Below are positions 18,143 to 28,011 of a stretch of 64,000 nt of DNA, piece by piece. The translations under genes were made by a program, and so were the position numbers. The DNA comes from Duganella sp. Root1480D1 (GTDB lineage Bacteria; Pseudomonadota; Gammaproteobacteria; Burkholderiales; Burkholderiaceae_D). A model generated the notes under the pieces. That model saw only the letters and a list, made by a program, of their open reading frames with translations, was not told the origin of the DNA and did no database searches. Within the stretch, counting starts at the first letter, position 1, and each line of letters starts with the position of its first letter. The DNA lies in assembly GCF_001427305.1 (NCBI RefSeq), contig NZ_LMFZ01000008.1, positions 55,315-119,314 on the forward strand. The letters are read 5' to 3'.

Positions 18143-20821
18143 ATGAGTAAAGCCCTCATCATCGCTGAGAAACCTTCTGTCGCGAACGACATCGCGAAAG
18201 CCCTTGGCGGCTTCAGCAAGCACGATGAGTATTTCGAATCCGACGATTACGTGCTGTCTTCCGCAGTGGGCCACTTGCTGGAAATCGCCGTGCCTGAAGA
18301 GCACGACGTCAAGCGCGGCAAATGGACCTTCACCCATTTGCCGATGATCCCGCCGTACTTTGCGCTGAACCCGATCGCCAAGACGGAATCGCGCCTCAAG
18401 GTGCTGAACAAGCTGATCAAGCGCAAGGACGTCACCACCCTGATTAACGCATGCGACGCGGGCCGCGAAGGTGAACTGATCTTCCGCCTGATTGCGCAGA
18501 ATGCGAAAGCCAAGCAACCGGTCAAGCGCCTGTGGCTGCAGTCGATGACGCCGAACGCGATCCGCGACGGCTTCACCCACCTGCGCAGCGACGACGAAAT
18601 GCTGCCGCTGGCCGATGCTGCGCGCTGCCGCTCGGAAGCGGACTGGCTGATCGGCATCAACGGTACCCGCGCCATGACCGCCTTCAACTCGAAAGAGGGC
18701 GGCTTCTACCTGACCACCGTGGGCCGCGTGCAGACGCCGACCCTGTCGATCGTGGTCGAGCGCGAAGAGAAGATCAAGAGTTTCGTCTCGCGCGATTACT
18801 GGGAAGTGCGCGCCGAGTTCGTGTGCGCGGCCGGCATCTATGAAGGCCGCTGGCTGGACACCAACTTCAAGAAGGACGAAAACGATCCGGAGAAGCGCGC
18901 CGAGCGCCTGTGGAGCAAGACCGCCGCCGATACGATCGCGCTGGCTTGCAAGGGCAAGCAGGGCAATGTCACCGAGGAGTCCAAGCCGACCACCTCGATG
19001 TCGCCCGGCCTGTTCGACCTGACCTCGCTGCAGCGGGAAGCCAACTCGCGCTTCGGCTTTTCGGCCAAGAACACCCTGGGCCTGGCGCAGGCGCTGTACG
19101 AGAAGCACAAAGTGCTGACTTATCCGCGTACCGATTCGCGCCACCTGCCGGAAGACTACCTGCCGACCGTCAAGGACACGCTGGAAGTTCTCAAGGGAAG
19201 CAATAACTACAACCAGTTCGCCAAGCAGATCCTGGACAAAGGCTGGGTCAAGCCGAACAAGCGCATCTTCGACAACACGAAGATCAGCGACCACTTCGCG
19301 ATCATCCCGACCGGCATCGTGCCGAAGAACCTGAGCGAGCCGGAACAGAAGCTGTACGACCTGGTGACCCGCCGCTTCATGGCGGTGTTCTTCCCGGCCG
19401 CGGAGTTCCTGGTCACCACCCGCTTCACTGAAGTGGCGGGCCACCAGTTCAAGACCGAAGGCAAGGTGATGACCAACCCGGGTTGGCTGGCGATCTACGG
19501 CAAGGATGCTGCGGGCGACGACGAGAAGGAAGGCGGCGGCGGCAACCTGGTGCCGGTGGCGAAGGGCGAGAAAGTCCTGACCGAGAAAGTCACGCCGAAC
19601 GGCCTGGTGACCAAACCGCCCGCACGCTATACCGAAGCGACGCTGCTGTCGGCAATGGAAGGCGCGGGCAAGCTGGTCGACTCCGACGAACTGCGCGATG
19701 CCATGGCCGGCAAAGGCCTGGGCACGCCGGCGACCCGCGCAGCCATTATTGAGGGCCTGATCGGAGAGAAATACCTGCTGCGCGAAGGCCGCGAAATGAT
19801 GCCGACCGCGAAAGCGTTCCAGCTCATGACGCTGCTGCGCGGCCTGGGCGTGAGCGAGCTGACCGCGCCGGAACTGACCGGCGAGTGGGAATACAAGCTG
19901 TCGCAAATGGAGAAGGGCAGGATCTCGCGTGAAGAATTCATGCGCGAAATCGCCCAGATGACCCAGATCATCGTCAAGCGCGCCAAGGAATACGACAACG
20001 ACACCATTCCGGGCGATTACGCGACGCTGCATACGCCGTGCCCGAATTGCGCTGGCGTGGTCAAGGAAAACTACCGCCGCTTCGCCTGCACCAAGTGCGA
20101 ATTCTCGATGACCAAGGTGCCTGGCGGCCGCCAGTTCGAAATCGAGGAAGTGGAACAACTGCTGCGCGACCGTACCATCGGCCCGCTGCAAGGCTTCCGC
20201 TCCAAGATGGGCCGTCCGTTCGCCGCCATTCTGCGCATCGTGAAGGATGAAGAAATCAAGAACTTCAAGCTGGAGTTCGATTTCGGCCAGAACGACGAGG
20301 AAGGGGAAGACGGCGAAGGCGTCGACTTCAGCGGCCAGACTCCGCTCGGCCCTTGCCCGAAATGCGCCGGCGGCGTGTACGAGATGGGCCTGGCCTATAC
20401 CTGCGAAAACCAGGTGGCCAAGCCAAAGACTTGCGACTTCCGTTCCAGCCGCATCATCCTGCAACAGGAGATCCTGCCGGAGCAGATGGCCAAGCTGCTC
20501 AACGAAGGCAAGACCGACCTGCTGCCTGGCTTCATCTCGCAGCGTACCCGCCGGCCGTTCAAGGCCTTCCTGGTGCGCGGCAAGGACGGCAAGATCAGCT
20601 TCGAGTTCGAGGAGCGCAAGGCCAAGCCGGGCGCGGCCAAGAAAACGGCCGCGAAGGGCGACAGCGCGGAGGGCGCGGCCGAGGCAGCAGCAACTGCCAA
20701 GCCGGCCGCCAAGCCTGTCGCCAAGAAAGCCGCCGCGAAGAAGGCGCCAGCCAAAAAAGCTGCAGCCAAAAAGCCGGCAGCGAAAAAGGCAGCCGCCAAA
20801 AAAACCGCAGCAGCGGAATAA
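18143..20821 (+). CDS. topB: DNA topoisomerase III
   Basis: 892 residues. The TOPRIM domain opens the protein (ALIIAEKPSVANDIAKAL; acidic DAGREGELIFR near 100) and the active-site tyrosine lies in LTYPRTDSRHLP near 330, as in type IA enzymes; the early KPSVA and absence of a long topo I insert fit TopB. C-terminal zinc-ribbon-like segments (CPNCAG...CTKCEF; CPKCAGG...C) follow from about 630. The last 60 residues are a lysine/alanine/proline tail of AAKK and PAKK repeats, like histone-H1 tails, probably a DNA-binding extension. It relaxes and decatenates single-stranded regions. An intrinsic terminator follows directly. Confidence 0.95.
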   Translation: MSKALIIAEKPSVANDIAKALGGFSKHDEYFESDDYVLSSAVGHLLEIAVPEEHDVKRGKWTFTHLPMIPPYFALNPIAKTESRLKVLNKLIKRKDVTTLINACDAGREGELIFRLIAQNAKAKQPVKRLWLQSMTPNAIRDGFTHLRSDDEMLPLADAARCRSEADWLIGINGTRAMTAFNSKEGGFYLTTVGRVQTPTLSIVVEREEKIKSFVSRDYWEVRAEFVCAAGIYEGRWLDTNFKKDENDPEKRAERLWSKTAADTIALACKGKQGNVTEESKPTTSMSPGLFDLTSLQREANSRFGFSAKNTLGLAQALYEKHKVLTYPRTDSRHLPEDYLPTVKDTLEVLKGSNNYNQFAKQILDKGWVKPNKRIFDNTKISDHFAIIPTGIVPKNLSEPEQKLYDLVTRRFMAVFFPAAEFLVTTRFTEVAGHQFKTEGKVMTNPGWLAIYGKDAAGDDEKEGGGGNLVPVAKGEKVLTEKVTPNGLVTKPPARYTEATLLSAMEGAGKLVDSDELRDAMAGKGLGTPATRAAIIEGLIGEKYLLREGREMMPTAKAFQLMTLLRGLGVSELTAPELTGEWEYKLSQMEKGRISREEFMREIAQMTQIIVKRAKEYDNDTIPGDYATLHTPCPNCAGVVKENYRRFACTKCEFSMTKVPGGRQFEIEEVEQLLRDRTIGPLQGFRSKMGRPFAAILRIVKDEEIKNFKLEFDFGQNDEEGEDGEGVDFSGQTPLGPCPKCAGGVYEMGLAYTCENQVAKPKTCDFRSSRIILQQEILPEQMAKLLNEGKTDLLPGFISQRTRRPFKAFLVRGKDGKISFEFEERKAKPGAAKKTAAKGDSAEGAAEAAATAKPAAKPVAKKAAAKKAPAKKAAAKKPAAKKAAAKKTAAAE

Positions 20822-20824
20822 ACC

Positions 20825-20848
20825 AACGGGACCGCGCGGTCCCGTTTT
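20825..20848 (+). terminator. Intrinsic terminator of topB
   Basis: The palindrome AACGGGACCG/CGGTCCCGTT begins three bases after the topB stop codon and runs straight into TTTT. It ends the dprA-smg-topB region and separates it from the following hydrolase gene. Confidence 0.85.
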
Positions 20849-20863
20849 ACTTTGTTCGACACC

Positions 20864-22909
20864 ATGAAGAAATCCCGCTGGGCGGCGGTTGCTGCCACTC
20901 TGCTTGCAGCCGGTTCAACGCAGGCCGCCGTTGACCGCATCGAGATTACCGAGCGCGTGCCGTTCGCGCCGGGAGTCAAGTTCGGCGAAGCCGGCGAGTA
21001 TGAGAAGCTGCGCGGCATCGCTTACTTCTCGCTCAATCCCAAGGCCACCGCCAACCTGCCTATCGTCGACCTGAAGCGCGCACCGCGCGACAAGCGCGGC
21101 ATGGTGCGTTTCTCCAGCGAGTTCGTGCTGCTGCGCCCTGTGAGCGCCAAGACCGGCACCCTGGTGTACGACGTGAACAACCGCGGCAACATCGTGGTGC
21201 TGGGCCAGCTCAATGGCAAGGCGCCGAAGAACAACGATCCGGCCACGGCGGAAGATGCCGGCGACGGCTTCATGATGCGGCATGGCTTCAGCATGCTGTT
21301 CTCGGCCTGGACCTGGGATGTGGCGCCATCGCCCGCTGGCGTGCGGCCGCTGGTCTTCAAGGCGCCCGTGGTGAAAGGCCCGCGCGGCATGTCGGCCAAT
21401 GAGTTCATCGTGGACGCGCCGGCCGAAGTGGCCAGCTATGCCGGCCTGCGCGGCATCGGCTACGAGCCTGCCACGCCGAACGACCCGGAAGCCGTGCTGA
21501 CGGAGCGCACGCACCAGGGCGACATGCGCCGCCCGATCGACCGCAATCGCTGGGAGTTTGTGGCGCCGGAACAGCCGGGCGGCCCGGGCCGTATCAAGCT
21601 GCAGGGCGGTTTCCAGCCCGGCATGATTTACGAAGTGCGCTACGAGGCGAAAGACCCGCGCGTGACCGGCGCCGGCCTGGCTGGCATCCGCGATTTGCTG
21701 GCCTACTTCCGCGACAACCAGGTGGAAGGCGCTTCGCTGCCCAAGACCGTGCTGATGTTCGGCTACAGCCAGTCGGCACGCCTGATCGGCCGCATGCTGC
21801 ATGACGGCCTGAATCTTGATGAGCAGGGCCGCATGGTATTCGACGGCGCCTTGCTCGAAGTGCCGGGCGCTGGCGGCTCGGGCGGCTTCAACAGCCGTTT
21901 CGTGCAGGTGACGCGCCACCCTTCGATGCTGGAAGAGCATGACTACCCGACCGACTCCTTCCCGTTCACCAGCACGCCGACGCGCGATCCGGTGACCGGC
22001 CGCCTGGCTTCTACGCTGGACCATGCAAAGGACAGGCAGGGCCGGCTGCCCAAGCTGCTGATCGCTAACACCTCGGCGGAATACTGGAACCGCGGTGCCT
22101 CGCTGGTGACTACCGCACCGGATGGCGTAGGCGACGTTGCCCCGGCCGCCAACGTGCGGGTGTACGGCTTGATGGGCGCACAGCATTACGTGGGCCGCTC
22201 GCCTGCCCGCGCCCCGTTCACCGCCTGCGTGTCGACCACCAACTATTACCTGCCTTTGCGCGCGCTGATGCTGGCGCTGGATGGCTGGACCAGCAAAGGC
22301 ACGCCGCCGCCCGCCAGCGCCTATCCGCGCCTGGAAGACGGCTCCCTGGTTTCTGTGGAGGCTTACCGCAAGGCCTTTCCCGCCGTGCCGGGCCTGACGC
22401 CGCCGGAGCAGAACCTGCGCGAGCCGCGCCTTGACTACGGCGCACGCTTCCTGTCGCAGGGTATTGCCGACATGGTGCCGCCGGCGCAGAAGATGGCGTT
22501 CGAGACCCGCGTTCCGGCGCCAGACGCCGACGGCAACGACCGTGGCGGCGTGCGCCTGGTGGAGCTGCAGGCGCCGCTCGGCACCCATACCGGCTGGAAC
22601 CTGCGCGCACCGGAAACCGGCTTCGCCTGGGCCACCTCGCGCTACGACGGCAGCTTCGTCCCGTTCGCCCGCACCGAAGCCGAACGCAAGGCCGCCAACG
22701 ACCCGCGTCCAAGCCTGCAGTCGCGCTATGCCAATCGCGATGCCTTCATCGCGGCCACCCGCGCCGCCGCTGCGCGCCAGGTTGCCGCGCGCCTGCTGCT
22801 GCAGGAAGACGTCGAGCGCACCGTCACCGAGCGCGCTGGCCTGTACGACCGCATCCTGGCGCGCGACCCGGCCGACCAGAGCTGCAACTACCTGTTCGCC
22901 AACCCCTGA
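20864..22909 (+). CDS. Large exported alpha/beta hydrolase (Abhydrolase_10-like)
   Basis: 681 residues from the ATG at 20864, which gives a signal peptide (KKSRWAAVAATLLAAGSTQA, cleavage before AVDRIE). The central part contains the nucleophile elbow MFGYSQSARLIGRM (G-x-S-x-S form) and downstream histidines expected of a hydrolase. The overall pattern, including ITERVPFAPGVKFGEAGEYEKLRG, matches the alpha/beta hydrolase domain family of periplasmic proteins of unknown substrate. No Shine-Dalgarno is seen, and the start lies only 15 bp after the topB terminator, so its promoter must be unusual or within the terminator region. Its last 22 bp overlap the convergent MutS-like gene. Confidence 0.85.
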   Translation: MKKSRWAAVAATLLAAGSTQAAVDRIEITERVPFAPGVKFGEAGEYEKLRGIAYFSLNPKATANLPIVDLKRAPRDKRGMVRFSSEFVLLRPVSAKTGTLVYDVNNRGNIVVLGQLNGKAPKNNDPATAEDAGDGFMMRHGFSMLFSAWTWDVAPSPAGVRPLVFKAPVVKGPRGMSANEFIVDAPAEVASYAGLRGIGYEPATPNDPEAVLTERTHQGDMRRPIDRNRWEFVAPEQPGGPGRIKLQGGFQPGMIYEVRYEAKDPRVTGAGLAGIRDLLAYFRDNQVEGASLPKTVLMFGYSQSARLIGRMLHDGLNLDEQGRMVFDGALLEVPGAGGSGGFNSRFVQVTRHPSMLEEHDYPTDSFPFTSTPTRDPVTGRLASTLDHAKDRQGRLPKLLIANTSAEYWNRGASLVTTAPDGVGDVAPAANVRVYGLMGAQHYVGRSPARAPFTACVSTTNYYLPLRALMLALDGWTSKGTPPPASAYPRLEDGSLVSVEAYRKAFPAVPGLTPPEQNLREPRLDYGARFLSQGIADMVPPAQKMAFETRVPAPDADGNDRGGVRLVELQAPLGTHTGWNLRAPETGFAWATSRYDGSFVPFARTEAERKAANDPRPSLQSRYANRDAFIAATRAAAARQVAARLLLQEDVERTVTERAGLYDRILARDPADQSCNYLFANP

Positions 22910-24522
22910 GCAGCAAACAGGTCAGGGCATTCCTTGGGGTGCGCCAGGTAGCCGCTCAGCCACTGGGCAACAGTCCCGGCGTTGGCGCAGATCGACGCAT
23001 CGAAGCCGGTGCTTGCCAGCAAGGCGAGGCCATTGGGCTGTGCCAATACGCCCGGTTCCAGCTGCAGGCCGGCGTCGCCCGCCTGCACCCGTAGCGGCTG
23101 CAACTGGCGTTGCAGGATTGCCGCCAGCACCAGGTTGTGGGAAGAGACGATGACCAGAGCGGACTGCGCCAGCGCGTCGACCACGGCGGCGGCGGCGGCC
23201 ACGGATTCCACGTGGTTGGTGCCGCGGAAGATTTCATCAATCAGGTAGACGCCGGAACAGGCAGCGCGGCTGGATGCCAGCATCTCGCGGCCGCGGCGCA
23301 ATTCGGCCAGGTACAGGCTTTCCCCGCCGGCCATGGAATCTTCGATCTGGATGCTGGTGTACACCGGAGCCGCTGGGATAAGCGCCCGGCTGGCATAGCA
23401 GAAGCCCAGGCCGCGGCCGACGACCAGGTTGAGGCCTGCCGTGCGCAACAGGGTGCTCTTGCCGATGCCATTCTGCCCCGACAGGAAGGCGCCGCGTCCT
23501 TGCAGGCTGATGGAAAGTGCCTGGGCGCCCGGAAGCAGGGGATGCACCATCGCGGCCAGCTCCAGCGAGCCGTTGGCGCAGCGCTCGGCCCAGCAGATGC
23601 GGGGACCCTGGGCCAGGTGCTCCGCCACGGCCAGGTCGGCTTCCAGTTCCGCCAGTAATTCGTAACAGCGGCGCGCACTGTCCTGGTGGCGGCGCAGCAC
23701 GGCCACCGCGCGGAAGTGGTGCTTGATGTTCGACAGCAGGAACCAATCCATGTACAGCATCAGGCCCGGCACCGCCGCCTCCAGCCGGGAGCGGCTCAGC
23801 CCGCTGCTCAGCTGGGCAATATCCGCGCGCAGCGCATCAAAGCCCGGTTGGCCCGCTTTGGCCAGCTCCAGCGCCGTGCGGCACATGATGCGCAAGGATT
23901 TGAGCTTGCGGTCGAACAGTTCGATGGCATTGAACCAGGTGGCTTGCAGCAGGAAGAACAGGACAATGATGCCTGCCAGGCCCAGCAGCCAGGCCAGGGA
24001 GTTGCTGATCGCGCCGCCAATGGCCAGCACGCCAAGTGCGCGGTACAGCCAGATGCCGCGCAGCCACCAGGGCTGGTGCGCATCCACCGGCTGGAATACC
24101 AGTCCGGACACTTCCTCTTCCAGCCGCCGCAATGGCTCCAGGGTTTTGCCCAGCATTTGCCGCTGCAGCGGAGCGCCGGCCAGTTGCCGATAGGCTTGCT
24201 GCGCGCGCGCCAGTTCTGTTTCGTCGGGACATTGTCGCAGGCGGCGCTGGATCGCCTGCTGGCCGAAGATGCTGCGGCCCTGTGCCAGGGTAGCGGCATA
24301 CTTGGCCAGGTGCAGGTCGCGCCAGGTTTGCGCGTCGATGGCGCCGTCGTCCTGGCGCCGCGTGGCATGGTGCAGCGCCTCCAGTTCGTGGTCGGCAAAC
24401 GGGAAGTCGTGGATGGCCTGGGGGGGCTGCAGGAAGCGGGCGATGACGCCCGCCGCACGCTGCCAGAATGGCGGCCGGGCCGGTTCAGGCACCTGCGCCG
24501 CCGGGGTGGAGACATCAATCAT
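22888..24522 (-). CDS. Membrane-anchored MutS-family ATPase
   Basis: 544 residues from the ATG at 24522, which overlaps the preceding peptidase stop by 8 bp, so they are coupled. The C-terminal third is a MutS-type ABC ATPase: Walker A SGQNGIGKST at 348-357, the MutS signature IEDSMAGGESLYLAELRR near 392-409 and Walker B VYLIDEIFRGTNHVES near 425-440. The DNA-mismatch-recognition domain is absent; instead a hydrophobic pair of helices (about 158-215, ALGVLAIGGAISNSLAWLLG and IIVLFFLLQA) precedes the helical lever region. Such two-helix MutS relatives exist in many bacteria without a known role. Here it is the last gene of the peptide operon; an energy-coupled export or complex-remodelling role is inference only. 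Confidence 0.8.
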   Translation of the reverse strand: MIDVSTPAAQVPEPARPPFWQRAAGVIARFLQPPQAIHDFPFADHELEALHHATRRQDDGAIDAQTWRDLHLAKYAATLAQGRSIFGQQAIQRRLRQCPDETELARAQQAYRQLAGAPLQRQMLGKTLEPLRRLEEEVSGLVFQPVDAHQPWWLRGIWLYRALGVLAIGGAISNSLAWLLGLAGIIVLFFLLQATWFNAIELFDRKLKSLRIMCRTALELAKAGQPGFDALRADIAQLSSGLSRSRLEAAVPGLMLYMDWFLLSNIKHHFRAVAVLRRHQDSARRCYELLAELEADLAVAEHLAQGPRICWAERCANGSLELAAMVHPLLPGAQALSISLQGRGAFLSGQNGIGKSTLLRTAGLNLVVGRGLGFCYASRALIPAAPVYTSIQIEDSMAGGESLYLAELRRGREMLASSRAACSGVYLIDEIFRGTNHVESVAAAAAVVDALAQSALVIVSSHNLVLAAILQRQLQPLRVQAGDAGLQLEPGVLAQPNGLALLASTGFDASICANAGTVAQWLSGYLAHPKECPDLFAAQGLANR

Positions 24523-27109
24523 GTGCAAAGTGTTCCAAGTGGTCGGCCGCGTCCATGGCCAGGGGATGGAAGCCGCGCGCTCGCAGCGCGTCCAGCTCTC
24601 CCGGCGCCAGGTCGGCGGCGACAAAATAACTGGCGCAAGCTTGCAACAGGTAGCTTGCCGCACTGGCCAGGGCCTGCTGGCAGTCGAGGCCGGCAAGCTG
24701 GAGCCGCAGCCGGTCCAGCTTATCCTGCGCCAGGGTGGCCAGATTATACAGGGACAGAATGGCCAGGTTCAGCGCACAGTCATTGCCGGCCAGCCGATGC
24801 AGGCAGTTTTTCCGGTAGCGTTCGAAGTCGGCGGCCGAGACCTGGGCCAGGCACGCTTGCAGGGCGCCGGGCTGCAGGGCGGCGAGCTGGGTGAGGATGG
24901 CTGGCGTGCGATGCACTACGATGTACAGCTGGTCCTGGGCCAGGTCGACCGCCATGTAGGCACCGTAAGCGCCATCGCGGTCGCGCAGGATGGGGGCCAG
25001 GTAGCGTTCGTTGATAGCATCGGCCAGGGCGCACACAGCGGCGTACTGCGCCAAGCGGCCCGGATCGAGCGCCATCTTCATGATGATGACCGGCTCGTAG
25101 CCGCTGCCGCTGACCAGTTGCAGCGGCGCCGGCGCGGGTGCCAGCGCTTGGCGGCTGGCGCCAGCCAACCAGTCTTGCCGGTGCATGGCCGCCTGCATGC
25201 CGGCACGCAGCTGTTCCTGCCCGGCCTGGTCGTCAATGGCGAACACCAGTTGCGGCAGCTTGATCAACTGCCCGGCCAATTGCCGCAGGGCGGCCACATG
25301 GTTGGCGCGCTCCGCCGGAACCTGCAAGACATGATCGAGAAACGCCAGCTGCGGTGCGCCGCTCCACAAGCGGCTGGCAGCGGCGGCGGCGGCGGCGCTG
25401 GCCGAGCATTGCTGCAAGCCCAGGGCCAGCGGCGATTGCAGCAACTGCGCCTTGAGCGCATGCACGAGCCCGTCGTCCAGCGTCAGGCTGCCGGACAGGG
25501 AGAGCAGCACTTGTCCCAGGGCTTGGGCGAAGTCGTCGGCTTGCCAGCGGCGCCGCGCCAACCGGCGCGCCTTGCAGGCGGCGACCAGTATGTGCTGGTC
25601 GTTGCCGACCGCATAGGCGAACAGGAAGCCGCTGAATGCCGGCAAGCCCAGTTCCGTCGCGCGCGCTTCCAGGCAGCGCAGAAGCAGCGGAACATAGCGC
25701 AGCTCGGCGCCTGCCAGGCTGGTCAGGTTGTACAGTTGGTGGCAATAGGTGACGCCGTTGGTGACGATGGGAAGGGGCGCCGCGCCCGGGCCGGACCGGG
25801 CCGGCGTTGCACTGGCGGCAGCCGCGCCGGCCCGCACCAGCCGTGCCGCCAGGCGACGCTCGTGTGCTTCGATGTCTTGCCGGCGACGGCCGGCCGGGGC
25901 CAGTTCCAGCACATGCGGGTCATTGTCCTGGAACAGTTCGCTCAGTTCGCCAAACAGCGTGGCGCGGTCGGCGTAGCGTTCCAGGCAGTGCGCCAGGTCC
26001 TGCTCCAGCGAATGAAAGGCAGGCGCACGCCCGTCGCGCTCGAAGCGGATAAATTGCAGCAAGTCCGTTGGCGTATGCGAATTATTCGACGACATGACCT
26101 CGCGTAAATCCATTTCCTTGGCTTCGAGGGCCTGGCTGATGTCCAGCGCCTGCGCCTGGGCGCCGAACACCTGGCGCACCAGGGCCGCCAGGCGGCCCGG
26201 CAAGGCGCTATCGTCGCTGGCGGCCGACTCCAGCGTCAGTGCCAGGTAGAGTTGCGGCCCGATTGCCTGCACTCCGCTGAACTGTGCTGCCAGCGGGGCG
26301 GCGTGGCGCGCACAGACGGCCTGGAACAACGGCAGGAATTGTTCATAGACGATCTCCACCGCCCATGACAGGCAGCGTATCCTGGTATCGCTGAGATGGC
26401 CGAGCGGGAACAGCAGGCGGCGATAGGTGGGCGCCGCCGCATCGCTGCCGGCAATATAGTGCTGGCCTTCGCGGCTGCGCAGGCGGCGCGTGGCCGGCTC
26501 CGCCTGCGGGGAGGCGCCGGCAGGCAAGGCCGGCAGCGCGCGGCAGGCATCCGGGCCGCGCGTGACCACAATACAATTTTCGGGCCGCAGGAAGCGGCGC
26601 CGAAAGGCGGCAAGCTGCGGCAGGCGCAGGCGCCGCACGCATTCCGGATCGCCGCCCGGCTCGTAGGCCAGCGGCTGGCCTGGAAAGAGCAGGTTGCTGG
26701 TTGCCTTGGCGAGCTGGCGGGAGCGCGTGTAATACACACCCTTCATCTCGTTGTAGACAACCCCGCCGGCGCTATCTCCCTGCCAGTGGAAGCACTCTTG
26801 CCGGAACAATGCGGCATCGAGCTCTTGCACCAGCGCGGCATCCAACAGCGTTGCCAGCGCGTGCTCGAAGCTGGCGCGGGTACGGCAGGTGAAATAGAAA
26901 GCCAGGTGTTCCGCGTCCGTAATGGCATTGACCTTCAGCTCGGGGAATTGCTGGGGCAAAGCATAAAAGGAACTGCCATGCGCCGTCCTGGTCATGCCGA
27001 CCATGTGTTCCAGGACGTGCGCCACGCCGGAATCGTCATCCAGCTGCAGGGGGAAATAGACGACGGCGGAGTAGCCGCGCGCGGCGGCCGGCAGGTCAAA
27101 GTGCTGCAT
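24515..27109 (-). CDS. M16-family metallopeptidase (PreP/insulinase-like, single chain)
   Basis: 864 residues. The inverted zinc motif HVLEH is at residues 31-35 and a probable third ligand is E121 in GVVYNEMKG, the typical M16C (presequence-protease) signature; GGDPECVRRL follows as in PreP. Two M16 halves are expected over this length; the second half is divergent, as usual. M16C enzymes enclose and degrade or trim short unstructured peptides. There is no signal peptide, so it acts in the cytoplasm. It starts 8 bp after the upstream gene, with no obvious ribosome binding site, and overlaps the next gene. In this operon it is a natural candidate for cleaving a leader from the 45-residue peptide, or for degrading it. 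Confidence 0.85.
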   Translation of the reverse strand: MQHFDLPAAARGYSAVVYFPLQLDDDSGVAHVLEHMVGMTRTAHGSSFYALPQQFPELKVNAITDAEHLAFYFTCRTRASFEHALATLLDAALVQELDAALFRQECFHWQGDSAGGVVYNEMKGVYYTRSRQLAKATSNLLFPGQPLAYEPGGDPECVRRLRLPQLAAFRRRFLRPENCIVVTRGPDACRALPALPAGASPQAEPATRRLRSREGQHYIAGSDAAAPTYRRLLFPLGHLSDTRIRCLSWAVEIVYEQFLPLFQAVCARHAAPLAAQFSGVQAIGPQLYLALTLESAASDDSALPGRLAALVRQVFGAQAQALDISQALEAKEMDLREVMSSNNSHTPTDLLQFIRFERDGRAPAFHSLEQDLAHCLERYADRATLFGELSELFQDNDPHVLELAPAGRRRQDIEAHERRLAARLVRAGAAAASATPARSGPGAAPLPIVTNGVTYCHQLYNLTSLAGAELRYVPLLLRCLEARATELGLPAFSGFLFAYAVGNDQHILVAACKARRLARRRWQADDFAQALGQVLLSLSGSLTLDDGLVHALKAQLLQSPLALGLQQCSASAAAAAAASRLWSGAPQLAFLDHVLQVPAERANHVAALRQLAGQLIKLPQLVFAIDDQAGQEQLRAGMQAAMHRQDWLAGASRQALAPAPAPLQLVSGSGYEPVIIMKMALDPGRLAQYAAVCALADAINERYLAPILRDRDGAYGAYMAVDLAQDQLYIVVHRTPAILTQLAALQPGALQACLAQVSAADFERYRKNCLHRLAGNDCALNLAILSLYNLATLAQDKLDRLRLQLAGLDCQQALASAASYLLQACASYFVAADLAPGELDALRARGFHPLAMDAADHLEHFAHD

Positions 27110-27117
27110 GCCGAAAA

Positions 27118-28011
27118 TCAGGCGCCAGCCAGCACGGAGCCGACGTAATGCTGAATGATAGGCACGCGGTCGTCGCGCAGTTCATGGCACAAGGTATCGT
27201 GCTCTGACTGCGAGTAGTCCTTCAATGCAATCAGTGCCTCGTAGCGGGTACGGTTGCATGGATGGGCACGCGCGATGTCGATGAACAGTTGGCCGATTTC
27301 ATCGTTGGCCACCATCTTGGCGATGCCGAACAGTTCCTTGCGTTGTTCCATCACGTTGCGGCCATAACGGTAGATGGTGCCCTTGGTGGCGGCCATATCG
27401 TCGATCTGGAAGAAATACTGGTCGCGCAGTCCGTGCTGATTAACCAGCGGAATCACGTTCAGGGTGATCGACGGCTGCTCTGGGGGGCGCTGGAAATGGA
27501 TGTCCTTATTGCATTCGTATAGCAGGATATCGCCATAGACGTGCTTGTAGCGGCCCAGCGGTTCCAGGTCTACCACCTCGCCCAGGTAACCGTGCACCTT
27601 GGAATAGTCGTAGCGGAAATTGTCGGTGGCATAGCCGTCGCCGCAATAGGCCAGCGACAACAGGTCGAAGTTGTGGTCGTGCGCCTGGTGATATGCGAAC
27701 AGGTAGGACTCGTTTTCAGTCATCTCGTGTTCCGGCAGCCAGAAATTGGCGCGCAAATAGAAGTCATCCTGGCGCGACAGCACCACGGACTGCGCCGTCA
27801 GGGTGGCCTGCGGATTGGTCAGTACATTGCCTTTGATGTACTCTGCAAAAAAATCGGACAGGAAGCTGCGATTATTGCCCAGCATGGCGAGTTGCTCGCC
27901 CAGTGCCCGCACGCTGTCGGTGCTGTGCATATCGGTATGCTTGAGTGCGTAATCGACGAACTCCTGCAATTCCATGCTTTGTGGGTTGGTGTACTTGTCG
28001 ATGATTGGCAT
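27118..28011 (-). CDS. Putative cupin-like protein with helical (HEAT-like) C-terminus
   Basis: 297 residues, family not securely recognised. Residues about 75-190 look like a double-stranded beta-helix: an HxH pair at 111-113 (YHQAHDHNFDLLSL), glycine-rich turns (CGDGYATD) and a later histidine at 172 (KDIHFQRPPEQPSITLNVIP), a spacing that fits a three-histidine metal site of the cupin or cysteine-dioxygenase type. The last 70 residues (IARAHPCNRTRYEALIALKD onward) look like HEAT-type helices. The start codon overlaps the preceding stop by one base (TGATG), so the two are coupled. It is probably a partner or paralogue of the 265-residue protein. Peptide oxidation is a possible function, unproven. 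Confidence 0.6.
   Translation of the reverse strand: MPIIDKYTNPQSMELQEFVDYALKHTDMHSTDSVRALGEQLAMLGNNRSFLSDFFAEYIKGNVLTNPQATLTAQSVVLSRQDDFYLRANFWLPEHEMTENESYLFAYHQAHDHNFDLLSLAYCGDGYATDNFRYDYSKVHGYLGEVVDLEPLGRYKHVYGDILLYECNKDIHFQRPPEQPSITLNVIPLVNQHGLRDQYFFQIDDMAATKGTIYRYGRNVMEQRKELFGIAKMVANDEIGQLFIDIARAHPCNRTRYEALIALKDYSQSEHDTLCHELRDDRVPIIQHYVGSVLAGA

Noticed and set aside
18086..20464. Long antisense reading frame opposite topB (about 790 codons)
   Set aside because: It is low-complexity, His/Gln/Arg-rich, and is explained by the codon bias of the sense gene; similar frames oppose metH, the ABC-M1 gene and purH.
22888..24522. DNA mismatch repair MutS
   Set aside because: The mismatch-recognition and connector domains are missing and two membrane helices are present.
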